From CAYTSA01 sp964440345 (GTDB taxonomy: Bacteria; Desulfobacterota; Desulfovibrionia; Desulfovibrionales; Desulfovibrionaceae): a stretch of 49,001 nucleotides of DNA. The stretch is from assembly GCA_964440345.1 (NCBI GenBank), contig CAYTSA010000018.1, positions 1 to 49,001 on the forward strand, given 5' to 3'. This document shows, piece after piece, positions 24,941 through 34,020 of this stretch (positions are counted from its first letter, which is position 1; every line of letters starts with the position of its first letter). A program made the translations under genes and the position numbers. The notes beneath the pieces are model-generated. The model did not search any database, had not been told where the DNA came from, and was given only the letters and a program-made list of their open reading frames with translations.

Positions 24941-26274
24941 ATGCGGCTTCCTTTTTCCATACGGCTTAGTCTGGCCGCATACAACGCGGCGTGGATGCCT
25001 GCGTTGCCCTTTCTGGCGGTATCCAGCCGGTTGCGCAAAGGATTTCGCAGCCGGCTTGTCCCCGACGCATGGGCCGGCCCCGGCTTCGGCGCAGAGAGCG
25101 AGGCGTGGCGCGACGTATGGATCCAGGCGGCCTCTGGCGGCGAGGCGTATCTGGCCTGGGAACTGCTCAAACACTACCCGCAGCATTCAGGAGAAGAGAC
25201 CCCGCCTGCGTCATTTCTGCTCACCTCCACCACCGAGCAGGGAATGGACATCGCCGGCAAAGCCGCGGCGTGGACCCGCGAACACCGGCCAGAGCACAAG
25301 GCGAGCGTGAGCTGGTTTCCTTTTGACGCGCCCCGTTTTATGCGCAGAGCCCTGCATCAGGCTCTGCCAAAGGTGGCGGTGCTCATGGAGACAGAACTGT
25401 GGCCGGGCATGTTGGCCGCCTGCGCTGAGGCGGACGTGCCCGTAGTAGTGGCCAACGGCCGGATGACGCCGCGCAGCCTGGCCGGCTATCTGGCGGCAAA
25501 GGATTTTTTCCGCGCCGTGCGGCCGCGCAAGGTGCTGGCCATGAGCGAAAAGGACGCGAACCGTTTTGGCGCGCTCTACGGTCATGACGTGGTGGAGGTC
25601 ATACCGAACATGAAATTTGACCGGCTGGCGCCTGGAGAAGCCGAGAATAACGCGAACCCTTTGGCCGGTCTCCTGCCTGAAGGGTCGCCCCTCGTAGTGC
25701 TCGGGTCTGTGCGAGAACCCGAAGAGCAGGACCTGCTCCCGGTCNNNNNNNNNNGGTCATATCCCAAGTGCTTCAAGAACGGCCGGACGCTGTCGTCGGC
25801 CTGTTCCCCAGGCACATGCACCGCGTGCAGGCTTGGTCAGAGCTGATCTCCCAGGCTGGGATTTCCCTGTCGCTACGCTCCGCCAACCAGCCCGTACAGC
25901 CCGGATCAGTCCTTGTGGGCGACGTGTTTGGAGAGCTGGGCAACGCGTATGCTCTGGCGAACGCGGTCTTTGTGGGCGGCAGCCTGCGGCCTCTGGGCGG
26001 ACAGAATTTTCTTGAGCCTTTGGCCCGCGGGGTTACGCCGGTCATTGGCAACTACTGGTCCAACTTTGCCTGGGTGGGCAGAGAGATTGTAGACCAGGGA
26101 CTGGTCACGGAAGTGAAGAGCGCAGACGCGTTGACGGCGGCGCTGCTGGCCGCACTGGACGACCCTGCGCCCAAAGAGGCGGTGAAGAAACGCTACGAAC
26201 ACTACGTGGCGCCCAAGCGCGGGGGCTCGGCGGCTGTGGGCCGGGCCATTCAGGCGTTACTTTGTAGCATTTAA
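24941..26274 (+). CDS. waaA: 3-deoxy-D-manno-octulosonic acid transferase WaaA (KdtA), broken by an assembly gap
   Basis: WaaA adds Kdo to lipid A precursor at the inner membrane. The first part (24941-25744) has the conserved IQAASGGEAYLAWE block, with the catalytic Glu, and METELWPGMLAACAEADVPVVVANGRM. The second part (from 25756) has GLFPRHMHRVQAW, NAVFVGGSLRPLGGQNFLEP and a usual C-terminus. The two halves are in different frames across ten Ns. If the gene is whole, the true gap is 8 or 11 bases, or any length leaving 2 modulo 3. Start ATG lies 7 bp after ddl, without a good ribosome-binding site. Confidence 0.92.
25745..25754. other. assembly gap of ten Ns inside waaA
   Basis: Ten Ns interrupt waaA. 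The reading frame differs before and after, so the placeholder length is wrong or a frameshift lies nearby. Confidence 0.95.
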
Positions 26275-26287
26275 CGATTGAAATGCT

Positions 26288-26338
26288 CTAGCGCATTGTT
26301 TCAGGAGCGAACGTTGTCTCAACGCTAAAATGCGCTAG
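26288..26338. repeat. 51-bp element with perfect 10-bp terminal inverted repeats
   Basis: The ends are CTAGCGCATT and AATGCGCTAG, a perfect inverted repeat. The right-hand 27 bases are repeated in the phage island at 12590-12616. It lies between the convergent waaA and pglF genes, and the pglF stop codon (TAG, 26335-26337) is inside its right end. A small MITE or REP-type element is the best description. Confidence 0.7.
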
Positions 26339-28167
26339 CTTATTACCGCCGGCGTGTACTCCGGCGCAGCCTGGCGCAGCAGCTCGCGGATGGCCTCGCC
26401 GTCCAGGCGGCTCGCGGCCTCCTCCAACTGCAGCAAGATCGGTTGCAGCGTTTCCATGTTTGCGCCTTCGCCGGTCAGCACCATTATCTGCTCGTGCCCG
26501 GTGGGAACCACGTTTTCGTCTGCGGTGATGAGCTCTTCGTACAGTTTTTCCCCAGGCCGCAAGCCAATGAACTTAATCTCCACGTCCACTCCCGGCTCCT
26601 TGCCGGACAGGCGGATAAGGTCTGCAGCCATGTCCGCTATCTTCACGGGCTGGCCCATGCGCAACACGAACACCTCGCCGCCGCCGCCCATGGCGCCGGC
26701 CTGCAGGATGAGCTGACAGGCTTCCTCTACAGTCATGAAGTAGCGCATCACCTCCGGGTGGGTCACGGTGACCGGCCCGCCGCGCTCTATCTGCCGCCGG
26801 AACAAAGGAACCACGGAGCCCGAAGAACCCAACACGTTGCCAAAACGGACAGCCATGAGCCTGACCCCGCGGCCGCAATAAGCCTGCATCAACTTTTCGG
26901 TAAGCCGCTTTGTTGCGCCCATGACGTTGGTGGGCCGCACGGCTTTGTCAGTGGAGACCACAAGCACCTGCTCCACCAGCTTCCTCACTGCCATATCGAG
27001 CAGGTGTACGGTGGCCAATACATTGTTGTGCACCGCTTCCCACGGGTGGGCTTCCATCATGGGCACATGCTTGTAGGCCGCGGCGTGAAAAATGACCTGG
27101 GGCTTGTGGATATCCAGAATCTGCTCTAGCCATTCCTTGTCCTGCAGGTTGCCCAACAGCTGCACGGCGCAGTCCACGCCGCGCTCGTGGACCAGTTCCA
27201 GCCCTATGGCGTACAGGCTGGACTCTGCAGAATCCACCAACAACAACGATGCAGGATTGAACAAGGCTATCTGGCGGCACAGCTCGGAGCCTATGGAGCC
27301 TCCGGCTCCTGTGACCAGCACCCGCTTACCCTGCAAGCAGCCTGCAATGCGTTCGTTCTCCAGCCGAGCAGGCTCCCTGGCCAACAAGTCCTTGTAGTCC
27401 ACGTCCCGGAGCAGTTTCAAAGAGACCTTGCCGTTGGCTATCTCACTCAAGCTGGGGATGGTGCGGTACTCCAGGCCGGCCTCTTCGCACAGGGCCACCA
27501 CCCGGCGGAATTTCTCGCCGCTGAGCGAAGGCATGGCGATAAGGGCTTGCTGAACCATGGCCTTGCTGCCTTGTGTCCATAGCGGGAGATCACCCAAGCC
27601 TCCCACCACCGGCAAGCCGTGCAGCAGCCGGCCCTGCTTGTCCGGATCGTCATCGAACAACGCCACAATTACCATGTCTGCGGTAGGCCGCGAACGCACA
27701 TCGCGTATGAGCTTTTCCCCAGCTTCGCCGGCGCCCAGCAGAACGACTCTCTTGACGACATTGCTGCTCTTACGGTTCAGTGAGCCAGGAAGGCGGACCC
27801 ACCTGGCGCCGTAAATAATACGTATGCTTATCCGCACCCCGCCGACAAAGAGTATGGTATACAGCCAGTCCAGCACAAACACGGACCGGGACATGCCCAC
27901 GAATCGTTGCCCCAACAGCAAAACGGCCAGCATAATGAGGGAGGCTGCTGTGGCGGCCTTGATGACGTTGTACAGGTCCGGCAGACTGGTGTAGCGCCAC
28001 ATGCCTTTATACAAATCATAATAAAAAAAGCAGCTCATCTTAATGAGAATGAAGAAGGGAACAATATGCAGGAAGTACTGCATGTGCACCTCTGGAGGCG
28101 TCCCTTCAAACCGGGTAAGGTACGCCAGCCAGTGAGCGCCGGCCGCCGCGGCGGCGTCCAGCAACAA
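26335..28167 (-). CDS. pglF: UDP-GlcNAc 4,6-dehydratase-type nucleoside-diphosphate sugar epimerase/dehydratase PglF
   Basis: PglF makes the 4-keto-6-deoxy sugar nucleotide that starts bacillosamine synthesis. The 610-residue product has four membrane helices in its first 130 residues, a first Rossmann domain (VVLLGAGEAGEKLIRDV), and a C-terminal SDR domain with VTGAGGSIGSELCRQIA and YKHVPMMEAHPWEAVHNNV. These are typical of PglF/FlaA1/WbpM long forms. TTG at 28167 is the only standard start. The in-frame DNA upstream encodes more of the first helix, and a perfect GGAGGA lies at 28201-28206, so the true start may be an unusual codon near 28194. It is the last gene of the glycosylation operon. 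Confidence 0.9.
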   Translation of the reverse strand: MLLDAAAAAGAHWLAYLTRFEGTPPEVHMQYFLHIVPFFILIKMSCFFYYDLYKGMWRYTSLPDLYNVIKAATAASLIMLAVLLLGQRFVGMSRSVFVLDWLYTILFVGGVRISIRIIYGARWVRLPGSLNRKSSNVVKRVVLLGAGEAGEKLIRDVRSRPTADMVIVALFDDDPDKQGRLLHGLPVVGGLGDLPLWTQGSKAMVQQALIAMPSLSGEKFRRVVALCEEAGLEYRTIPSLSEIANGKVSLKLLRDVDYKDLLAREPARLENERIAGCLQGKRVLVTGAGGSIGSELCRQIALFNPASLLLVDSAESSLYAIGLELVHERGVDCAVQLLGNLQDKEWLEQILDIHKPQVIFHAAAYKHVPMMEAHPWEAVHNNVLATVHLLDMAVRKLVEQVLVVSTDKAVRPTNVMGATKRLTEKLMQAYCGRGVRLMAVRFGNVLGSSGSVVPLFRRQIERGGPVTVTHPEVMRYFMTVEEACQLILQAGAMGGGGEVFVLRMGQPVKIADMAADLIRLSGKEPGVDVEIKFIGLRPGEKLYEELITADENVVPTGHEQIMVLTGEGANMETLQPILLQLEEAASRLDGEAIRELLRQAAPEYTPAVIS

Positions 28168-28191
28168 GAGAGCATAAAAATTCAGAGAAAT

Positions 28192-28206
28192 CAGGGTCGT
28201 TCCTCC
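28192..28206 (-). promoter_or_regulatory. Shine-Dalgarno before pglF with possible non-standard start codon
   Basis: On the minus strand GGAGGA is followed after seven bases by CTG (28194-28192), in frame with pglF, and by ATT next. No ATG, GTG or TTG occurs in frame between the site and the TTG at 28167, which is about 33 bases from it. Starting at CTG would add nine residues (LISLNFYAL) and complete the first membrane helix. Confidence 0.45.
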
Positions 28207-28266
28207 GTATGCGTTTTGCGTTTCCTCGCTGACCCGCGCTGAAAACGCTGACTGCAGCGCGAAAAA

Positions 28267-30414
28267 CTACAGAACTTGATAAATTCTTGCGTGGGGAAAA
28301 TCATCATACACCAACTTGAAATACGGGCTGAATCTTTTCCGGAAGCCTTCTGAGTCAGGATCGGCAATGAGCAGTTGCACGGCCATGGAGCCATACACCA
28401 GACTATCCATGAGCATAAAAAAACTCTGATGCTGAAAAAAAATCCCATGCAAAGCGCTCTCGTGTTCAAAAACAGCGCTTTTGCGGCCTTTCGCGTCGAA
28501 AATATCAAGAGTTTTCAATGGCAGTTCCTGATTTCGTTTGCGTATCAATCCTAGCTCGGGGTTGAACGCAACGCTGTCATCAAGCACCATCACTTGGCCG
28601 TGCACGCCCGAATGCTCCTCGAAATCCCAGGTTCCGAAAAAGGTTACCCACGGCATAAGCTTGACAAGCTCTGCCGACACAACCAGATATTGGGGCTCTT
28701 GTGCATGCATATCCAGGTCTACTGCTGCAAGCTCGTAGAGTATTTCCATAAACTGGGGCTTGGTCTGGCTGTCCCACACTGTCCAGGGTTTGTAGCCATG
28801 CATGGCGCTGTATTTAATTATCTGATTGCTGTATCTGGGCAGCGCGACAGAGAAAGCCGACCCCAAGGTAAAAACATACCTGCCGTCGTGCCGGGCGCCG
28901 TCTGCAAAGCTGTTGCACTCCGCGTAATAGTTAGCCGCATAGCCATAGTCCCACCATGTCCACGCCATGGATTCTTTAGGGGCTATGGAGGAAAGTTGCG
29001 TCAAGGCTGCTGCGTGCTCTTTGGACAATACCGGCGTTGCAGGCATGGACGCCACCATAGACGCCAATGGCGCAGCCAGGCATACTGTTGCCGCCACGCC
29101 TGCCGTCCAGACCGCCGCAGACCCCCAGCGCACTTTGTTTGCCAAAGGCCGGATCAACCACAACGCCGGCAGCGCCAATCCCAATGCAAACACCGGCCCG
29201 CCGAACATCGACATGCGCGTGCCGAGCTTAAATGACGCCAGACAGATGACCCCAAAAGGGATGAGGAACACAGCCAACGGCCGAAATACCAGCACTGCGG
29301 CAAAGCCGGAAAAGCCAACCAGGGCGACCCACACCCAAGGATGCAGCCTCTTCATGATGTCGTAGATAGACAGGTTCGCCGCCTCAATGATCGACTGCAC
29401 CACTGCAGGATACACATGCCCGGAGCTGGCGCTGGCCTGTTCCGCTACGGGTTTGGCGTATTGCCCAACCAACCGCAGCAGGTCATGAAGCGCGCCGCCG
29501 AAAACATCGGCCATAAAAAACACTGCCGCGCACGCCACGGCAACCGGCCAGAGAGACCGTGTGGACCAGCTTGGAAGCTGAATTGGCACAAACCGCTGCA
29601 CCAAAACAGCCGCCAACACGCACACGCCCACAGACCACGGAAAAAATGCGGCAAGGCCAAAAACACTGGCCCCGAGAAGCGCCAACGAACGAAATCCGCG
29701 CTTGGCGCACAACAGGCCCAAACCAGCCAGGGCAACAAAGACAAAACCGTTGAACAAAGCCGCACGATCATGCCAGACCAAAGCAAACCGCGCCACAAGA
29801 CCAGCCAGAACCATCACCCACAATCTTACGGGGACATCACTGCCCGGACCGGGCTCAACAGGCTCCTGACTGTCTTTACCGGCGAGAGACCGCCACGCCA
29901 GGCGCCAGTCTTCATACACCAGAGGCCGCAGCCAGAAAGCAGCCAGCCAGGCAACCAACAACGGCAAAAGCAAGGTGCCCATATCTGTATCAAAATACCC
30001 CAAACGGCTGCGAAAATAATACCCCGGCGCCATGGAGCCAATCACCCCCACCAGCAGGGCAAACTCCATGCCGCCCAGCAGCCAAGCCCACAACACCAGG
30101 ACCACGGCCACCAAAGCCCCCGCCACTGGAGGAGTAAAAAAACCTACGTTGCCAAGGCTTAACCCACTAACATGCGACAAAAAAGCCGCTATGTTGGACA
30201 AGGGCTTGCCGGCCATAATGCCTGCCCCCTTGGCGCCGGCCAACCATGCATACGCGTCATGCGTGCCCATGAGGAACTCGCCGTTTACCATGAGCCACGG
30301 GTGATTCCAGGCAGGAAACTCCAGCATTCGCAAACAGACAGTAGCGCCAAAGGCTATGGCGGCCAGGCAGACAAGAATGAGCCAGTTGCTGGCGGATTGC
30401 AGTGGTGTTTTCAT
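28267..30414 (-). CDS. pglB: oligosaccharyltransferase PglB/STT3 family
   Basis: PglB moves an undecaprenyl-linked glycan to asparagine of periplasmic proteins. The 715-residue product has about a dozen membrane helices and a soluble C-terminal domain. The catalytic THDAYAW segment holds Asp53, SRLGYFDTDM holds Asp142/Asp144, and the hallmark WWDYGY lies near residue 485. AGAAGGAT precedes the ATG. It follows pglE by 17 bp and is 99 bp before pglF. Desulfovibrio PglB enzymes of this kind are known to be active. Confidence 0.96.
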   Translation of the reverse strand: MKTPLQSASNWLILVCLAAIAFGATVCLRMLEFPAWNHPWLMVNGEFLMGTHDAYAWLAGAKGAGIMAGKPLSNIAAFLSHVSGLSLGNVGFFTPPVAGALVAVVLVLWAWLLGGMEFALLVGVIGSMAPGYYFRSRLGYFDTDMGTLLLPLLVAWLAAFWLRPLVYEDWRLAWRSLAGKDSQEPVEPGPGSDVPVRLWVMVLAGLVARFALVWHDRAALFNGFVFVALAGLGLLCAKRGFRSLALLGASVFGLAAFFPWSVGVCVLAAVLVQRFVPIQLPSWSTRSLWPVAVACAAVFFMADVFGGALHDLLRLVGQYAKPVAEQASASSGHVYPAVVQSIIEAANLSIYDIMKRLHPWVWVALVGFSGFAAVLVFRPLAVFLIPFGVICLASFKLGTRMSMFGGPVFALGLALPALWLIRPLANKVRWGSAAVWTAGVAATVCLAAPLASMVASMPATPVLSKEHAAALTQLSSIAPKESMAWTWWDYGYAANYYAECNSFADGARHDGRYVFTLGSAFSVALPRYSNQIIKYSAMHGYKPWTVWDSQTKPQFMEILYELAAVDLDMHAQEPQYLVVSAELVKLMPWVTFFGTWDFEEHSGVHGQVMVLDDSVAFNPELGLIRKRNQELPLKTLDIFDAKGRKSAVFEHESALHGIFFQHQSFFMLMDSLVYGSMAVQLLIADPDSEGFRKRFSPYFKLVYDDFPHARIYQVL

Positions 30415-30431
30415 ATATCCTTCTGGGCGGC

Positions 30432-31565
30432 TTAGCTATTCTCACACACGGAAACTATGCGGCGGCAGATTCGTTCCATATCCTGCTTTTCAAGACCTCC
30501 CCCCGACGGCAAGCACAAGCCCCGGAGAAAAAGGCCCTCGCCCACGGCCCCGCCCAGCGTCCTTACCCCTGCATACAATGGCTGCAGGTGCATCGGCTTC
30601 CACAATGGGCGCGATTCGATGTTGTCGCTTTCCAAGGCCAGCCGGACTTTTTCCCGCAACTCATATCCTGCTTCTACGGGCGCGTCAGGGGCAAACAGCA
30701 CGCAGGTCAACCAGTTGCTGCAGTCTGCGTAGTCAGGCTGAGGCATGAAGGCAAGAGGAACCCGTTCCTGTAAGACAGACTTGTAGCTATCGAATATCTC
30801 CCGCTTTCGCGCCACCCGCTCCGGCAACGAAGCCAGCTGTCCCCTTACGATGGCGGCGCATATATTGCTTAAACGGTAGTTGTAGCCAATTACAGCGTGC
30901 TCGTAATGCGGCGCAGGCTCCCGGGCCTGTGTGGAAAGAAAACGCGCTCTCGCAGCATCATCTTCATGTCGGCACAGCAGCATGCCTCCGGTGGAGCCCG
31001 TGATTACTTTATTGCCATTAAACGACAAGACCCCAAATCGACCGTCCACGCCTGCCGGCCGGCCTTTGTAGCGCGCGCCCAGCGCTTCAGCTGCGTCTTC
31101 TATGAGCACCACTCCGCGCTCTTGGCAGGCGGCCGCAATGGGATCCACATCTGCGGGCAGGCCATATAAATGTGTAAGCACCAACGCCTTGGGCGCTTCT
31201 TTTACCTGATGCAGCCACTCTACGGCAAGAGCGGCGTCCATGTTCCACGTGTGCGCGTCGCTGTCTGCAAAGACAGGCTCCGCCCCGGCGTAACGAACCG
31301 GATTGACTGAAGCGACAAACGTAAGGTCTGAACACAGCACTGTATCGCCAGGGCCAACGCCAGCCAGGACAAGCGCCAGATGCAACGCTGCCGTCCCGCT
31401 GCTCAGAGCTACGCAATGGACGCCCAGCATGGCGGACATCTCTTGCTCCAGCGCGTCGATATCAGGCCCGGCCGGAGCGATGTAGCCTGAGGCAAACGCT
31501 TGGTTCACATACTCAAGTTCACGGCCAGAAAGAGAGGGCGGGGACAAAAATATGCGTTTGTTCAC
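30432..31565 (-). CDS. pglE: DegT/DnrJ/EryC1-family aminotransferase PglE
   Basis: PglE would aminate the 4-keto sugar from PglF using PLP and glutamate. The 377-residue product starts with a LSPPSLSGRELEYVNQAF block. It keeps the family pattern GTAALHLAL, the PLP-binding lysine in SFNGNKVITGSTGGM, and AVIGYNYRLSNICAA. GTG at 31565 follows AGGAAG by eight bases and overlaps the pglD stop (GTGA). It is the third enzyme type needed for a bacillosamine-like sugar in this operon. Confidence 0.93.
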   Translation of the reverse strand: MNKRIFLSPPSLSGRELEYVNQAFASGYIAPAGPDIDALEQEMSAMLGVHCVALSSGTAALHLALVLAGVGPGDTVLCSDLTFVASVNPVRYAGAEPVFADSDAHTWNMDAALAVEWLHQVKEAPKALVLTHLYGLPADVDPIAAACQERGVVLIEDAAEALGARYKGRPAGVDGRFGVLSFNGNKVITGSTGGMLLCRHEDDAARARFLSTQAREPAPHYEHAVIGYNYRLSNICAAIVRGQLASLPERVARKREIFDSYKSVLQERVPLAFMPQPDYADCSNWLTCVLFAPDAPVEAGYELREKVRLALESDNIESRPLWKPMHLQPLYAGVRTLGGAVGEGLFLRGLCLPSGGGLEKQDMERICRRIVSVCENS

Positions 31566-32209
31566 GGTTTTGTCTTCCTCTCAAGTGCGGAAACACGCGC
31601 CGGAACGCCGACTCCCAGGCAGGCGTCGGCCATGTCGTCTACCACAGCTGCGCCCATGCCAACGACGCAGTCAGCGCCAATGGTAATATTTTGACGCACA
31701 GCAGCGCCTGCGCCGATGTGGGTATTGGCCCCCACCTTGACGCCTCCGCAAAGAGCGGCGCCTGGGGATACGTGCACTCCGTCGGCCAGTTCACAATCGT
31801 GCTCCACTGTGGCGCCAGTGTTCACAATGCATGCATGACCCAGCACCGCCCGCGGATTTACTGCAGATTGGGCCATGAGCACGCTGCCTGGATGCAATTG
31901 AGTCTGAGCCGCCAGATGCGCCCGGGCGTGAATGATCACCGGAACTTCATATCCCTGATGCAGGTATTCATGCACGAGCTGCGCCCGCGATGCGTTATTC
32001 AGCCCAATTGCAACGAACACCGCCACGTCCGGCCCTGGCGTGGGCAACGCCTCCACGCCATGTACTGGAGCGCCAAGCACTGCTTGCCCGTGCAAAGCGG
32101 TGTCGGAGTCCAAAAACACAAACCTCTCCCATTGCCGGCAGGACTGCGCCGCTTCCAGGACCACTGCTCCGTGCCCGCCAGCGCCGATAATATACAAGGT
32201 CCGCAACAT
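31562..32209 (-). CDS. pglD: sugar O/N-acetyltransferase PglD, hexapeptide-repeat family
   Basis: PglD acetylates the amino group made by PglE. The 215-residue protein has an N-terminal Rossmann-like part (LYIIGAGGHGAVVLEAA, residues 5-21). A left-handed beta-helix of hexapeptide repeats follows (VNPRAVLGHACIVNTGATVEHDCEL onward), with the catalytic His in VEHDC. AAAGGTGA lies before the ATG. It starts directly after the pglC stop and ends overlapping pglE. Confidence 0.93.
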   Translation of the reverse strand: MLRTLYIIGAGGHGAVVLEAAQSCRQWERFVFLDSDTALHGQAVLGAPVHGVEALPTPGPDVAVFVAIGLNNASRAQLVHEYLHQGYEVPVIIHARAHLAAQTQLHPGSVLMAQSAVNPRAVLGHACIVNTGATVEHDCELADGVHVSPGAALCGGVKVGANTHIGAGAAVRQNITIGADCVVGMGAAVVDDMADACLGVGVPARVSALERKTKP

Positions 32210-32821
32210 TCAGGATTCACCTTTGAATTTTTCCCGAGTCGCCTGCCCAGGCTGGTTTACGTCTTTTGCCTTGAGCACTTTACTCACTGTCATCCAAAGT
32301 ATTTTTATATCCAGCCACAGGCTTCGGTTGTCTACGTACCACACGTCGAGCCGAAAAACATCCGGCCAGGGCAATGTGTTGCGGCCCTTTACCTGGGCCC
32401 ACCCGGTGAGGCCGGGTAATGCCTCGTGGCGGCGCATTTGCTCCGTGGCGTACAACGGCAGATACTCCATCAGCAAGGGCCGTGGCCCCACCAGACTCAT
32501 TTCTCCCCGCAATACATTGAACAGTTCTGGCAACTCATCCAGACTGGAAGAGCGCAGTAAGCGCCCAAACCGAGTCATGCGTTGCGCATCTGGCAGCAGC
32601 TCTCCGTCTGGCCCACGCTCATCTGTCATCGTGCGAAACTTTACCAGCTTAAAAGGTTGGCCGTGCAAGCCTGGACGCTGCTGGCGGAACAACACCGGCG
32701 ACCCCAGCCGCAGCCTCACCAGCGCCGCCAGCAGGCCGGCGGCCGGAAGCCACACAGGCGCGGCGGCCAACGTCAGAACCAGGTCCATGCCGCGTTTTGT
32801 CCAGGGTACAGCGTCAGCCAT
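32210..32821 (-). CDS. pglC: phosphoglycosyl transferase PglC (undecaprenyl-phosphate sugar-1-phosphate transferase)
   Basis: PglC moves the sugar-1-phosphate to undecaprenyl phosphate at the inner membrane. The 203-residue monotopic enzyme has one N-terminal re-entrant hydrophobic segment (DLVLTLAAAPVWLPAAGLLA), then KFRTMTDERG, the catalytic dyad in SLDELPELFNV, and LVGPRPLL with GLTGWAQVKGRN. ATG at 32821 has GGAG three bases upstream. A GTG at 32830 that abuts the pglA stop is the alternative. Confidence 0.94.
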   Translation of the reverse strand: MADAVPWTKRGMDLVLTLAAAPVWLPAAGLLAALVRLRLGSPVLFRQQRPGLHGQPFKLVKFRTMTDERGPDGELLPDAQRMTRFGRLLRSSSLDELPELFNVLRGEMSLVGPRPLLMEYLPLYATEQMRRHEALPGLTGWAQVKGRNTLPWPDVFRLDVWYVDNRSLWLDIKILWMTVSKVLKAKDVNQPGQATREKFKGES

Positions 32822-32830
32822 GTTCTCCAC

Positions 32831-34018
32831 TCACGTAATCTGGGCGTACAACGCAATCATTTGCCGGGCGAGCTTTCCGCCGTCAAAATTTCGCTCTGCG
32901 TACAGCCGGCCCGCATCTCCCATATCCCGGCGTTTCTGGGGAGAAGCAGCAAGGCTGCGCATGGCCTCGGCCAGGCTGTTAACATCGCCCACAGGAACAA
33001 GAACAGCGTGGCCTTCCTCGCCGTCAGCCACGTTTCCAGCGATATCCCGGCAGCCCGGCGCGTCCGTGGTGATTACCGGCAAGCCGCAAGCTAGCGCTTC
33101 CTGCATGGTCACAGGCAGACCTTCCCGGCGCGACGGCAAGACGGCGACGTCGCTGAGGGCCCACGCCTTATCCATGTCCGTGCGCCAGCCGGGCAGTACA
33201 AAACACTGCTCGCTTTTCAGCTGCTCAACATCCTGCGTTGTCAAGGAACCAGGATTTCCCGGGTCCGGTTCTCCCATAAGCAAGAACCGCGCCTGGGAAA
33301 ACCTTTCCACTGTGAGCCGGCCTGCCTCAATAAAATCCTGGACCCCCTTGTCCGTCACCAGCCTGGCGGCCATGGCGAACACAACGTCCTCTTCCGCCAA
33401 CCCAAGTTTTGCCCTTGCTTCCTTCCTTGCTTGAGCGCTCAGAACGTCCGGCCTGAACCTGCGTACGTCCACCCCAGTACCCGGGATGAGCGCGGCTCGG
33501 TCTTCGTGAACAAGCCCGTGAGACACAAAATACCCCTGATCATCCGTGTTCTGGAAGACAACCTTTTGCACGCGGGCCTTCGTGCTTTTGTAGGCCCAGT
33601 GCATGAACACACGGCCAAGAGCGGCTTTGCCCCCCGCTGCAAGAAAAACAGACCCAAGACCGGTGACTGAGTTGACCAGCGCCGCCCCGTGAAGAGGCGC
33701 CAGCCGGGACACGATGTTTGGTTGATGGGTAAAGCTGTGGACAATGTCGGGCCGCACTGTGCCGATCAGCCTGCCCAGGCTGCGGCTCGCAGTAGCCAAT
33801 TTGACCGGGTTCTGCGCCCCCCTTTGCATATCGTAACCATGCAGCGCCGCGCCCATACCTTTCACATCGGCCGCCGCCGCTTCTGTCTGATTATCAGGCA
33901 GCGCAACGTGGACGCGCACCCCCTGGCCCGCCAGCTCCTCTATAAGCGCTTTACGCAACAGGCAGACATTGACCGCAGCATGGGAGACCAGCATAACCGA
34001 CTGCACCGAGCCCGCCAC
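32831..34018 (-). CDS. pglA: GT4-type glycosyltransferase, PglA-like
   Basis: The product adds a sugar to the lipid-linked precursor from PglC. The 395-residue protein has an N-terminal acceptor domain (MLVSHAAVNVCLLRKALIEE, HSFTHQPNIVSR) and the GT4 donor block FVLPGWRTDMDKAWALSD with SRREGLPVTMQEALACGLPV. GTG at 34018 is chosen since AAGGAG lies seven bases before it. It begins 2 bp after the asnB-like stop. The exact sugar is unknown. Confidence 0.88.
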   Translation of the reverse strand: MAGSVQSVMLVSHAAVNVCLLRKALIEELAGQGVRVHVALPDNQTEAAAADVKGMGAALHGYDMQRGAQNPVKLATASRSLGRLIGTVRPDIVHSFTHQPNIVSRLAPLHGAALVNSVTGLGSVFLAAGGKAALGRVFMHWAYKSTKARVQKVVFQNTDDQGYFVSHGLVHEDRAALIPGTGVDVRRFRPDVLSAQARKEARAKLGLAEEDVVFAMAARLVTDKGVQDFIEAGRLTVERFSQARFLLMGEPDPGNPGSLTTQDVEQLKSEQCFVLPGWRTDMDKAWALSDVAVLPSRREGLPVTMQEALACGLPVITTDAPGCRDIAGNVADGEEGHAVLVPVGDVNSLAEAMRSLAASPQKRRDMGDAGRLYAERNFDGGKLARQMIALYAQIT

Positions 34019-34020
34019 AA

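Noticed and set aside
28191..28508. Minus-strand 105-codon frame at the pglB/pglF junction
   Set aside because: It overlaps the conserved end of pglB in another frame and has no family pattern; the SD at 28201 fits pglF.
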